DNA from: Apostichopus japonicus
Taxonomy: Eukaryota; Echinodermata; Holothuroidea; Aspidochirotida; Stichopodidae
Direction: 5' to 3'
NCBI RefSeq assembly: GCF_037975245.1
Contig: NC_092577.1
Span: 33,676,898-33,740,897 of the forward strand
Length of the DNA stretch: 64,000 nt
Shown: in pieces, positions 14,901 to 35,825 of the stretch
Layout of the letters: every line of letters begins with the position of its first letter
How positions within the stretch are numbered: the first letter of the stretch is position 1
The notes under the pieces: generated by a model
Database searches by the model: none
The model's input: the letters and a program-made list of their open reading frames with translations, nothing else
Told to the model about the DNA's origin: nothing
Program-made: the position numbers and the translations under genes

Positions 14901-15407
14901 TGACGTGAGAGGAATTTTAAATTTATATACAAAATGTATATTGTTCTGATCTTAATTTATCAACAGACCAACTCCGTTTCGATGATGTTAATTTCCTTTG
15001 TAATCATGAATTTGCGATTGAAATGAACAACAAAGCCATTAAAAATAAACATCATTATAAACCCATTCACACAGAATACAGAAAAACCAATTAGTAAAAA
15101 TCATCTACTAAAGCATTGACGAAAAAGCGAACACAGAACTCGAGACAACCAAAAAACACAAAAAAAGGCGTGTTTTTGCTTTTTATTAAGAAAATGAAAA
15201 AGACAGTTAGCAGACGAACGATTCTTTGAAAGGACAATTCACCTTCAAGCGTTGTTAATAAACCCATTTGAATTCTCTCGGCGTACAGCACAGAATTAGA
15301 CGCCTGCACATCCACAAGTGTGTACATATGCCACGACCGGAGAACGCCGGAATAAAACATCTTTTAGTAGAGCTAGTCTACGAAAAAAGGGGTGGTTTTT
15401 ATATATC
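11971..15407. other. No gene recognised
   Basis: AT-rich sequence with short tracts: (TATG)n near 12130, a C run near 12550, GA-rich 13550-13605 and (AAAT)n near 14620. A possible decayed hAT end (tagtccggtcctg) is at about 12772-12784. Nothing supports a gene. Confidence 0.5.
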
Positions 15408-15431
15408 TGACGTCAGTGTTGCTATAGCAAC
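15408..15431. promoter_or_regulatory. CRE plus palindromic X-box (RFX-type) composite
   Basis: A perfect CRE palindrome TGACGTCA (15408-15415) is followed after 2 bp by GTTGCTATAGCAAC (15418-15431), a full palindromic X-box matching RFX binding-site architecture (GTTGCN-spacer-NGCAAC). Read on the - strand the order is X-box then CRE with 2 bp between, similar to the X1-X2 arrangement of MHC class II-type promoters. No recognised gene starts nearby, so the function is inference. Confidence 0.45.
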
Positions 15432-16110
15432 AGAGTGTCTGTGCAGAGAGATAGAGCGAGCGAGAGACAAATCCAATGTTGTATTCCTGCTAGTTACTCG
15501 TGATTATAATACAATGTGTCGTGCTTCAATAACGCAAGTCCACAAACGAAGATAACATAGTAATTTTGCACAAACAACAGAAAAAAACCAAAAGCAAAGA
15601 AAGAAAGAAAAAAAAAACCGTTATTTTTTAGGTAACAAAAATCACGTATCGTTTAATAAGGCTTGCAGTACGTGCTGTTGAACGGTTTCATCCAGTGTTA
15701 TGCTACTTAACGATGGTGCATAAACAAATATTTAACGAAATAGACCTTACAAAATGAGTGTTTAGAAAATCCATTTCTCCTTTTTCTCGTTGACGAAATC
15801 TGATGTGTTTAAGCAGTTAGAAAAACGAGTTAAATTCCCGATCAGATGATCGTTCATATCAAGAAGACAATACAACGGTAATAAGGCTGATGTACGCTAC
15901 AGTGCATTTATATCTTGTTGTATAGTATACTTTATTTTCAGTTCTCTGAAAATCTGTATCATGCATGAACAAAATTTGTTTTTCTTGTTATTGTTGGACT
16001 TGTATATTTAAACACAAAATAGATAAATATTGCACCTTTTTATGGTTACGCATCGTAGATTCTTCATATTTTCGTTACTTTCATGGTTATCTTTCAACCA
16101 GATTTCTTAA
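15432..16110. other. No gene recognised
   Basis: AT-rich sequence with A-rich 15580-15620; small open frames without recognisable protein. Confidence 0.5.
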
Positions 16111-16242
16111 GTGGGTCGTATACGGTCCAGCTGTTTCAATCGTTGCTTATAGATTAAACAAAATATACCAATGTAACTTATAAATATTGAAAGAATTAAA
16201 ATTGGGCATACGTCCACATGTTTCCAAAGAAATGAAATCTAT
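16111..16242. repeat. Left direct repeat flanking the twin palindromes
   Basis: About 130 bp (acggtccagctgtttca ... aaagaaatgaaatct) that recurs in the same orientation at 16917-17046 with scattered substitutions. The two copies bracket a roughly 675-bp insert containing both palindromes. Confidence 0.85.
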
Positions 16243-16335
16243 ATATATATATATATATATTATATATTATTAGAGAAAACCAGAGAAATAAGATATGACT
16301 CATAATTGACAAATAAGGAGTAAGTTTTACAAAAT

Positions 16336-16378
16336 ATATTGGAATTTTCGGTCCCCCTGGGACCTTCGTCAGCAATAC
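16336..16378 (-). ncRNA. Mirror copy of the hammerhead-like core in the left arm
   Basis: It is identical by palindromic symmetry about 16406 to the + strand copy at 16434-16476, so either transcription direction yields the same candidate ribozyme. Confidence 0.5.
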
Positions 16379-16433
16379 TTGGCAGTCGAATGAGAAGTAC
16401 AAAATGATTTTGTACTTCTCATTCGACTGCCAA

Positions 16434-16476
16434 GTATTGCTGACGAAGGTCCCAGGGGGACCGAAAATTCCAATAT
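16434..16476 (+). ncRNA. Hammerhead-ribozyme-like core, zero-loop stem III (dimer type)
   Basis: The order of parts fits a type I hammerhead. Stem I 5' strand GUAUUG (16434-16439); core CUGACGA (16440-16446); one extra A (16447); stem II GGUCCC/GGGACC with loop AGG (16448-16462); GAA plus A15.1 (16463-16466); AAUU as a two-pair stem III with no loop (16466-16469); C17 at 16470; stem I 3' strand CAAUAU (16471-16476), which pairs with GUAUUG including one G-U. Predicted cleavage is between 16470 and 16471 (UUC|C). Stem III cannot close in one molecule but the self-complementary AAUU could pair between two molecules, as known for hammerheads with very short stem III. The extra A at position 10.1 departs from the canonical core, so activity is uncertain. 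The mirror copy is on the - strand at 16336-16378. Confidence 0.5.
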
Positions 16477-16689
16477 ATTTTGTAAAACTTACTCCTTATT
16501 TGTCAATTATGAGTCATATCTTATTTCTCTGGTTTTCTCTAATAATATTTTCTTTTGGAGTAAACGTGGATTTTCGTTATATTATATATTATATATATAT
16601 ATATACACATATATATATACACACATATATATATATCTATATATATATATATATATGTTGATACTAGATGAGACTAGTGGAACACTAGT

Positions 16690-16735
16690 AGTTGTTACTC
16701 GGAGTTTCACGCGTTATAGCGATCTTCAGACAACT
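16690..16735 (-). ncRNA. Mirror copy of the type I hammerhead candidate
   Basis: Exact reverse-complement copy of 16740-16785 in the left palindrome arm. The two ribozymes are head to head, their 5' ends separated by 4 nt. Confidence 0.65.
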
Positions 16736-16739
16736 TCAG

Positions 16740-16785
16740 AGTTGTCTGAAGATCGCTATAACGCGTGAAACTCCGAGTAACAACT
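16740..16785 (+). ncRNA. Type I hammerhead ribozyme candidate with minimal stem III
   Basis: All conserved positions are present. Stem I AGUUGU (16740-16745) pairs perfectly with ACAACU (16780-16785). Core CUGAAGA is 16746-16752. Stem II is C-G, G-C, C-G (16754-16756 with 16763-16765), capped by UAUAAC and preceded by a U-U opposition at 10.1/11.1. GAA plus A15.1 are 16767-16770. Stem III is A-U, C-G, U-A with loop CCG (16770-16778). H17 is A at 16779, so predicted cleavage is GUA|ACAAC between 16779 and 16780. Type I hammerheads with a 1-3 bp stem III are known from Penelope-like retroelements and retrozymes. The weak point is the U-U step at the base of stem II. A mirror copy lies in the left arm. 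Confidence 0.65.
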
Positions 16786-16916
16786 ACTAGTGTTCCACTA
16801 GTCTCATCTATTATCAACATATATTACGCTCTGTCCAATGGACATAGAGCACTCTGCGCCAAGATAGACGCCAACCTACTCTCTCTATATATATATATAT
16901 ATATAATAACACATTT

Positions 16917-17046
16917 CAGTGGTCGTAAACGGTCCAGCTGTTTCAGTTGTTGTTACAGATTAAACAAAATAAACTAATATAACTTATACATATTCAAGGA
17001 CTTAAAATTGGGTTCGTTCATGGGTTGCTAAAGAAATGAAATCTCA
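16917..17046. repeat. Right direct repeat flanking the twin palindromes
   Basis: Partner of 16111-16242 (acggtccagctgtttca ... aaagaaatgaaatct), diverged by roughly one base in six or seven by eye. Confidence 0.85.
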
Positions 17047-17272
17047 AGAAAGGGGGAGAAAGCACCTCTATATATGGTGTTGTACTTTTCAACTGTACCC
17101 AAGATTGATATGATGGTTGAGAGGTAAGCTGGTTTTCATCGTTACCGCACTAAATATACGCCGATAAGAATGTAGGCCTACCATAGATGGTTAAAAGGTA
17201 AAGATTCAAATAATATCTTTTGAATGTGGAAAGAGATGTGAAAACTTGGTGATTTCTGACAGTACAACAAAA

Positions 17273-17512
17273 TTTACGCTACATATGAAAACAATACTGC
17301 ATATAAAAACTAACAATACATATAAAAACTAACACTACAAATAAAAACTTACACACTACATATAAAACTAACACTACATATATCAACACGTACGCTACAT
17401 TTTAAAAACTAACACTGCATATACAAACTAACGTTACACATTAAAACTTGCACTACATGTAAAAACTAACACTATATATTAAAACTAACACTACACATAT
17501 AAGATCTTACAG
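17273..17512. repeat. About 20-bp minisatellite (ACTAACACTACATATAAAAA type)
   Basis: Roughly a dozen degenerate copies with unit close to aaactaacactacatataa. Divergence between units indicates an old array. Confidence 0.85.
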
Positions 17513-18040
17513 TATAGGAAGTTACAGTGTTATGCAGTGTATTTATGTATAGTGCAAGTGCTTATCAGTAGTGTTAGTTCCCCCCCCCCCCCGAAAAAAA
17601 ATCCGCTTAATGTATAGTGAATTTTCTCTTATACCAAAAATATATAATTTTGGGATTGTTTAAGTTTGTAGCATCTTTCACAATTTGTACATCTGTCTAC
17701 AGTAAATGTTATCAAAACAGTTATTGAAAGCAACAGAAGGGGAGAAATGTTTCGCAATATTTAAACTACTATAACATATCGCTAGATTTCCATATGCAAA
17801 GTGGTTTCACTGTTACCGTATTATTCCACAACGTATATGCATACCAATAATCTACGCATTCATGTGCGAGAATAAATTTGGTATACCGTGTAGCAGCCGT
17901 AATGTTGTTTCTTAATTGAAAAAAAAATAGTACACACGTAACCAATTGCTTTTTAAACAATTACGTTAACGGCCTTCCATGTCAATTTAATATAGGTGTG
18001 GTTGATGTAAAAAACGGATGCCGTTATTGAGTGACTCGGT

Positions 18041-18175
18041 CTTTATAAATGACTCAGTGACGGTGAGTTCACGCTCTCCTGACTAACTCTCTGACCAGCA
18101 GTGGTGATATTGACGTCACTGTGACGTAACGCTGACGGAAGGCACGCTCTCGAAGCAATAATTTTGTTTTACCAG
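18041..18175 (+). promoter_or_regulatory. Possible promoter and non-coding first exon
   Basis: Within 135 bp there is a TATA-like TTTATAAA (18042-18049), an AP-1 site TGACTCA (18050-18056), a perfect CRE TGACGTCA (18111-18118), a half-variant TGACGTAA (18122-18129) and a donor-like accag|gtaggt at 18175. The density is suggestive, but no + strand gene immediately downstream was recognised. Confidence 0.2.
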
Positions 18176-19639
18176 GTAGGTTATATCATGTTTAAAACCT
18201 TTGTCATCCACATATCCTTATTCTGTGATGACCATGAATGTTGTGTCCTGACACACGTGTGTTATATTTATAAGTTGTAAACTCGCATCTCGGAAATGTT
18301 TGCAAAAACCATTTGGTGTGAACCGTGTGATTGTCAATACGACATTGATAGCGATAAAGGAATAGACCCAACATAAATAAATAATGGAGCTTAGAAAAGA
18401 AACGTTTAGTCTACTGCAATATGAGACGACTTTTGCAGTCGTGCATTAGCGGTGAGGTTGATTTCTTTATATTTATGTACTAACACAAATAATGCGATGA
18501 CCGTGCAGTGCAATTCACTATATAGGGTTGGACAAATTTGATGAAAAAACCGTGAAAAGTCCTTAATAAATGTACCTTAAATTTAAGACCAGGATTATTT
18601 TTCAGAGCATGAATAAGAGATAGAGAGAGACTGATGTATATTATGAAAGAAATAAATAAATAAACGCTTTTATACGAAAATATAAATATGTGTTAAGGTA
18701 ACGTTTTATAAGTTATTAATAATAACAAAAATGTATATATATTTAAAGTATTGATTTATTAAAGGCTTAAATCTCATATTTTTAAAAAGAACATTTTATT
18801 CCACACATTCCTGAAAAAATTATTTCGCAGTTTCGTCTATTTATAACTTCCCCCATTTTTTTTCCACAGTGGAAGTTTCCCTCCCGTCTTATAGTATTGA
18901 AAAGACTAACGTCATTATCCATGTATAGGCTATACATGAAGTTAATGGAACAGAAAAACGCGCCTTTCTTACGACGCAAGCAAGTCAAATCTATGTTCAG
19001 GAAGTGTAACTCCCTCGGGGAATTCATGTTTTTCTTTTAACGTGCTGTCGACTGTATGATAGAGAAGGACCTTTTTTTCTTTGAATGTGTGTTAACGACA
19101 TTGGCCTCCGTTGTACACAGACACGCGAACGGTAGTTCTTGATACGGAGGCGTAGAGATTGCCTAACAATTTCATTTTATTTGATTTCTCCATATATTAT
19201 CTTTTCGAAATATATCGAGGAGGCGAGGAATATATTGATTTTATGATAGATCAGTATCTATTACAAACTGTCTGTTGATAATAAAAAAAATGGGAATAAA
19301 AAAGAAGAGAATATATACTATACATCACAGCTTGCTTCTGAAGTATAGAACTGTTTTCACGTATAGTAAAAGTACTGTAAAATGTGCTTAGGCTATGTCA
19401 ATACTGTGTCATATTGAGTGAAAGGTTTGTTCACATCTTCACAGACATCAGCAAACACACATCAGTGTAAGCCTATCTGTTGTTATAGCCTATCGTTATT
19501 TCATTCATACACTGTTATGTAACAAGGATTAAGTAAATGAATTATTTGTATAGCTAGATACCATTGCTAATGAGTGTTGTCTACACGAGACAGTTATCTT
19601 TTCTAACGTACAGTGGTTTAGTGATTTAAAACTGATTTT

Positions 19640-19905
19640 CGTTCGCATCGTGCTAAAATTCTTCGTTCGCATGGTGGTAAAATTTATTCGTTCGCATGGT
19701 GTTAACATAATTCATTCGCAAGGTGGTAACATATTTTTCATTCGCATGGTGTTAACATAATTCATTTGCATGGTGGTAACACATTTTTCATTCGCATGGT
19801 GTTAACATAGTGGTAACATATTTTTCATTTGCATTGTGGTATCATATTTTGTGATTCGCATGGGTGTTAACATACTCTAGTTTAGTCGTATGGTGCTAAC
19901 AAAAG
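19640..19905. repeat. About 29-bp minisatellite (TTCATTCGCATGGTGNTAACATA)
   Basis: Around eight imperfect copies alternating gtggtaacatattttt and gtgttaacataa, centred on tcgcatggtg. Confidence 0.85.
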
Positions 19906-22150
19906 TGATTTCGATTGTCATTGTTGTTGCTATATTGAACCTATTTGTGATGTTGTTACTGTGTTTTGTTGTTGATGTTGATTCTGTTTTTGTTGATGGC
20001 TTTGACGTCACCGCCGTTGTTATTTCTGACTTGCTCTTGCTAACAAAATAGTTATATGCCACGGTCCCCCATAGAGGAACAGTAACCAAAACAACAACAA
20101 CAACAACTAATACCAAAAAGGAATAATAAAAAAAAAACAATATTGCGTAATACAAATTCTGTATTCAATCATTCCACACGTACGAAAAAGGATAACAGTA
20201 AATAACAATTAATAAAGGGCACAATATAAAAATTCTCCCATATACAAGATAATGGCGACTAATATGTGAGGTTATCAAAACGAAATGCAATCTAATGTTA
20301 ATCGTTCTATAAATATGAAAATCTTCAAAATGTGAAATCAAAACTACATATATTTTCCTGCTATATAGATTCAACAAAATAGTTTACTTTTGATGTTATT
20401 GCGTACACTGTTTCGCAATACCTTTGAACTAGGCCACAAATAATAGATGAAGTCTTTACAGGCAAGTGTTCATATCATATCAAACGACACCATTCTATGC
20501 AATGCCTTAGTGCAATTGGAAGCTGTAAAGCAGTACGTACTATTTAAATTTAATATGAAATGCATTTTTTTGGGGCCTTTTATTTCGTAAAATCGTAATT
20601 CATGAGAAATTTTACCCAACCTTCTTCGAAACGGATTGGCAAATAAACTTGCCTAAACCAACTATATTGAATGATCTGCATTCACATGTCGTGTAAAAAA
20701 AAAATGGATTCAAAATTTCAACCGAAATTCAGGCAGGAAAGCTGCTTTAACTCTGTGGCTCGCCAAATGATTGTGCGACGCATTGACTCAGAATTAAAAA
20801 TATTATCAATAAATATTATCATTTTCATTTAAAACTCAATATGTTGCTTTCAAGAAAATTGTATCCATTGTAGACAAAAAAATCAAGTAGAAGTAGGTCT
20901 TGAGGTCTTGAGATCTTGAGATCTAAGGACGTAAAATTAACTTCAAGCGCATAAATCCATAGCATCGTTGGCTTGTATGACAGAGATCTTTGTCAAGAAA
21001 AACTCCACCAAAAACATCCCAGAATTATTTTTTTTCGGTTTAAGATATATATAGCTTTAATTGTCATATAATGTGAGCTGTCACTTTGAATTTCTGATGT
21101 TCCACTAGTATTTTAAACCGTTTGCTTTTTCTTTGTTTTCTCTTGACACATTTTCAAAGTAGAATATTTTCAATGATGTCATTGAAACCAATGCCATTAT
21201 AAGGTCATGTTCAAAGAAGTTCCAACATTTTAGATTCAGCATTTAAAAAGTCCGCAAAATCCGTCTTTTTTACGGAAAATATCCATCCATGATTGTTATC
21301 TATCTAGGTAAAGGAAACATAACACATTGAAGCACTTGTGGCTCGATGATGTATTATTTGCCTGGTGTGTATCATGAAACGTTAAAAATCTGAAACATCT
21401 CCTAAACGGAATTAGATCTTTGCTTGACTGTTTGGGGAAAATGTTTATGACGGCAATCTCTATCACATAGAGCAATATTTGATGGTTAAATTTGGTAAGG
21501 ATCTAATTAAATGATTACGTTCATACTTTTTACCGTTTATAATGTTTTCGTTTGTTGATAATATTTGAAACTACTTTAATCTGTTTTTAAGGCAAGTCAG
21601 GCTATCGCCCTTATAAATACTCTGAAAACAACTCATCCATAAACACACTCCAAAATAAAAAATAAATAAAAAACAATTGAAAAATTAATAACAATAGTTT
21701 AATGATAATTCCCATACACCTACAAAAATGATAATTTTTTTTTAATCAAACATTTTGTTTTTTTTATAAAAAATGACATAAAGAAATCTTCACCGACTGT
21801 TAAGACCCAATCAGTAAGGATTATTTATCAAATAAGATTGTACTTAAGAACAAGAGCAACTTTATAATTACCATATTTAGTTAATATTTTAATAAAGGAA
21901 AATTAAGGGGAAAAATGATTCATAACTAATTAATTCTAGAAAATGCTTGTCACAACATATACTCAAAACTTTAAAAAAAAAAGTTATAGCCTAGAGGAGG
22001 ATTAAATCGTTTTTCAATCATCTCAAATTTAATATAAATCATTTTGAAAGAAATGGGGGGAAACATATGAGCTACAGATCGTTCGGGTTTAAAAAAAAAA
22101 AACGTTTTTTTTAAATTTAACTTTTTTTAAATTAATTATTAAAATATTAT
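19906..22150. other. Downstream of the TASK gene; no other gene recognised
   Basis: AT-rich region with (AAC)n at 20086-20106 and A/T runs. It lies 3' of the - strand potassium-channel gene and should include its 3' UTR; a polyadenylation site could not be assigned. Confidence 0.5.
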
Positions 22151-32020
<9,870 letters not shown>

Positions 32021-32072
32021 AAAACTTTATTGCTCCAAATAAGGAAATTAGTGTTTGGAGCAATAAAGTTTT
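32021..32072. repeat. 19-bp perfect inverted repeat with 14-nt loop
   Basis: AAAACTTTATTGCTCCAAA (32021-32039) is the reverse complement of 32054-32072. A (GTAA)n tail precedes it, as at some retroelement 3' ends. The element itself was not identified. Confidence 0.8.
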
Positions 32073-32983
32073 AATAAATTAAACAAAAAGCAATAAAAAA
32101 TATTTACAAATATTAAAGATAAAACAAAACCGTCATCATATATGTCATAAAGAGTTGGAAGCAGTTGCAGCTGCTGTTGTTCTTATTGTTGTGCTTATTG
32201 TTGTTGTTTATTATTGAAAGGAAGATAATTCGTACAGTGGAAATTTAAGGTAAAATTTTCAAACATTTTGGCAACAACATGCAGTTAATTGTCGATAAAA
32301 ATTCCAAAAAGGAAAATACAAAATAAGTAAATAAAATGAAAACGAATAATAGACAAAGTAACGAATAAGAAGGAGTAACACTAAATTATTAAATTTCTTA
32401 ATTGTCATTGTTTAACTTGCTCAAGTCGTTTCGTAAGATATCGAGGAACACCACAACAACTATACGTATCACCTATGTCTAAAAAAACCCGGTTTAACCC
32501 TAAGAATTTATAATAGGCCTGTATATAAAAGATGATAGGGTTGTTCTGTTTGAAATTGATTGGTTTCCGCCGATTTGGCACAGGGTCGTGGGTGGGCCTG
32601 TGGAGGCGGAGCAGTAGGAGGGGTTGTTCATCAAACGATATATAGCATGTTTTTTTTAAATCTTTTTTATGATTCTTTGGTTTGCTCTTCCGTATAAATA
32701 TGCTTATATATGTTATGATGGGAACTATGCATTCCTCGGACCGAAACGAAATAATATGACAAGGTTACTTAAAACATTCGATCTCAAAGCAAATTGATTT
32801 GAAGTACCGGTATCAACAATTTTGATTGTTCAATATAGACGATATATTTACCGTTTTATCTAACACATAACCATATCCATTTATTGATAAAGGGTTTGGT
32901 CTATGTGCTTGAATTAAGTAGATGTTTTGAGTGGTAATGGGGGAGGGGAGTGTGGGGGGGGGGGGGAGGGGGGATTATATGAT

Positions 32984-33041
32984 GATAGAGCGCCAGGGCT
33001 TGTAATCCTCAGATTACTGGTTCGAATTCCGTTCTAGCCAC
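32984..33041 (+). repeat. tRNA-like fragment (SINE head or tRNA pseudogene, Thr-UGU type)
   Basis: Reads tagagcgccagggcttgtaa, then a variable stretch, then GGTTCGAATTCC (B-box) and gttctagccac. The loop cttgtaa would give anticodon UGU. Acceptor and T stems do not pair properly, so it is not a functional tRNA gene. Confidence 0.45.
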
Positions 33042-34778
33042 AGACAAAAAAGGTTCTTTGATCTTTTCCATAAAACATCAACGAGTGAGAAATTATCTCT
33101 TTGCTGAGTGGATGGATATAGGATGGTTAATCACTGTTTATGTGAGTAAAAAGTCACTCCTATTAAAGAGTGGTTTGAAAGCTAGTGAAGTGAGATGTTT
33201 TCAATCTTTAAGAGCTCAATTTATGGTAATTCACCGTTAGGAGGAGGTTGGACTTTTTTTCTCTCGAAAGAGTGATTATTGTGGGCACTCTTTAAATTGA
33301 CGGATTGATTATGAAGCAGGTCGTACGTATAGTTTGGTTGGGATTGGAACTCTCTTTCCCTGTTACCGATTTAGCCTTCAATTTAACAAGGGTGACCTTT
33401 GCCTTATAACAACCATTTTGAATCAGGGGCATAGGTAGACTTCTTTCTTGGGGGAGCCAAATACTTTTCTAGTAGGGGGGGGGGAGAGGCGGAGTGGGGA
33501 GGGGAGGGGGCAGAACATATTTTAAACAAATAAATCCGGAATATTTGTTCGTGGGAAATACCCCGGGGCTACCCCACATATTTGGATTGGAATGCTCCTA
33601 CATTAGAGAGTTTTGTTTTATTTATATTTAATCAATTCAAATGGAAAAGCATTTCAAGGTTGGTGAAATCAAATTTGGAAGTGTTAATAAATCTTCATAA
33701 ATGTAAACAACAGGGATAACGATTTCGTATCCCTTGTAAACCGCTTAAAATAATAGCATAAAACAAAACAGGTTATAAAAGAACATATTGAAATATCTAG
33801 CATGTGTTACAAACGTCATTCTGGTATCTGATTACACACACATGTGATTTACAATTTGACCTCGACGATACTACAATGTTTCTGTATTTGTGATGTGTGC
33901 TTGTGTGTGTTAACTATAGGCCTACTCAATCATTATGTAAGGCACATATACGCATACACACTTTAGTATATAAATATTAGAATACTATCTCTTTTTTGCA
34001 ATACATTTATGGTTAAATATACTTCTTTGGGGAACATGTAGTACTAATGTATACCAATCAAGCCACAGTCAATAACTAACCACCGCGCTGGGAACGCCCT
34101 TAATTCTCTCTCTACATATCCCGGACCCCACCCACCTCTCTCTCTCCACCCACCTCTCTCTCTCTCTGCACCTATTTGCTTTCTTTTCTTTCTTCTATAT
34201 ATTTCCATTAAAATTAATAATCAACGTTTTTTAATAGAACAGACTTGTGTACACAGTCAAATAATAAAATCATGGAAAGTCACGGTAGATACACTATATG
34301 CGTTAATTTAAGCATGTCACGTTCATGTGAAGTCGTGCTTAAGGCCTGGTGTATATATAAACAGCTGTGTATTTATGTCGGTATTACGCGACACACTGTT
34401 TATGTATACTCACGATAATATCGTCTCTTAAAGAGAATAATAAAAAGTGCAGACAATATCGATCCATTATTGATCCATTATCGATCGTCTAGAATTGATT
34501 AACGCTCTGTCGGGTTCAGAGGATTATCTTCATAAATATCATTTATTTTGGTCTATCGATCGATAAACTGACAAGAAGAAAATACAATAGATACATAAAT
34601 GAAGGAAAATATACAAATTATCATATCCGAGGGACATCTATTGTCTAATGCGTTGCGTTGGTATCGGTTCTCTTGTGTACAATAGTAACTAGTTAAACAA
34701 TGCCACGGAAGTATACGTATTATGCAATACTGGGGATAAAAAGGTGTTGTTTCCCAATGGGAATCACATAATGGTGTG
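33042..34778. other. No gene recognised
   Basis: AT-rich sequence with a possible decayed hAT end (caggggcataggtag at 33424-33438), a G-run region to 33510 and a CT-rich 34130-34168. Confidence 0.5.
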
Positions 34779-34830
34779 ATATATATATATAATTATATAT
34801 ATATATATAAATTTATAGATTTATATATAT

Positions 34831-34889
<59 letters not shown>

Positions 34890-34936
34890 TATAAATTTAT
34901 ATATATATATATATATTATATATATATATATATATT
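34779..34936. repeat. TA-rich array
   Basis: TA repeats with ataaat and atttat steps. Confidence 0.9.
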
Positions 34937-35825
34937 CTTGCCTTGTGTTATGCATATCCTATATATTTCTTAACCAGAGGATATAGAACAGAAATAGGCA
35001 GGCAAATTAACGCTGTCCATTTTATTCCCTCTTCATTGAAGTGTAATTACTTTAACCTTATACTCAATGGCCCAGTTCTCTATCCTAAAGGCACGTCTTG
35101 TCATGTTACCATTTTGATCAAATGCACCCAAAACCACAGAGAAAGTCGAATCAGTACTAGAATTTTAAATGAACATCGAGCCACATGCATTGTTGAGAAA
35201 TAAAATTAGTTAATTTTTTTTAAGCCTTAGGGGGGAAAGTATTCGCCAGTGGAATTTGTTAACAATTCACTGTAAGAATATGTGGGATGCTAGTCAGGCT
35301 ACTAGATGGGATGTGATAAAAAGCGACATGGTCAGCGAAGAGCCATGACCGCGTCCTATCAGAACCAGTTTATTTCAAATTATCGCCTTCTGATAAGGCG
35401 TAAATCAAACACTATTGGCTATATAAACATCGGATTAATATGACCCGATGTTAGCTAATATGTACAAGACAAAGAAGCGGTCGTTAACGTTATGTGTTCA
35501 ATGCTGCATATTATAATACAGAAGTGTATATACGATTTATGGTTATAATTACAGGTTTTTATTTTGGTTGAATTGATTTAAACCAGGTGGCGTGTATACT
35601 TTATAAACATACTCGACAGTATGTACGACGAGCATATCACGTCTATTGCTATAGCAGTGGTATTAATTCATTCTTTCAAAACACACGTTACTCAGAACCA
35701 ACATTTTTGGACACACAGTTTAAGTTTTCTATACCTTTAAAGACCTATACCTAAAGGCTTCACAATAATCTCATTTCAAGATATATAGTCTAAGTACATA
35801 CATGGTGTACTGATTTTATAACATA
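34937..35825. other. No gene recognised
   Basis: An 86-codon open frame at 34943-35203 has no recognisable features. Otherwise AT-rich. Confidence 0.5.

Larger units (their letters stand above)
16264..16548. repeat. Near-perfect palindrome, arms about 142 bp, 1-nt centre
   Basis: Centre is the single base at 16406. The left arm 16264-16405 is the reverse complement of the right arm 16407-16548, with no mismatch seen in the inner 135 bp. Both strands therefore carry the same open frame and the same ribozyme-like sequence. A transcript through it would form a very long hairpin. Such perfect arms imply recent origin or active homogenisation. Confidence 0.95.
16651..16824. repeat. Second palindrome, arms about 85 bp, 4-nt centre
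   Basis: Centre tcag at 16736-16739. The left arm (to 16735) is the reverse complement of the right arm (from 16740), with one mismatch near the outer end (gatactag versus ctattatc). The outer ends merge into TA repeats. It lies about 100 bp from the first palindrome, is unrelated to it in sequence, and carries its own hammerhead core in each arm. Confidence 0.95.

Noticed and set aside
32984-33041. Functional tRNA-Thr gene
   Set aside because: Box B and an anticodon-like loop are present, but the acceptor and T stems do not pair.
33424-33560. Possible hAT MITE starting CAGGGGCATAGGTAG
   Set aside because: Only one plausible end was found and no target duplication.
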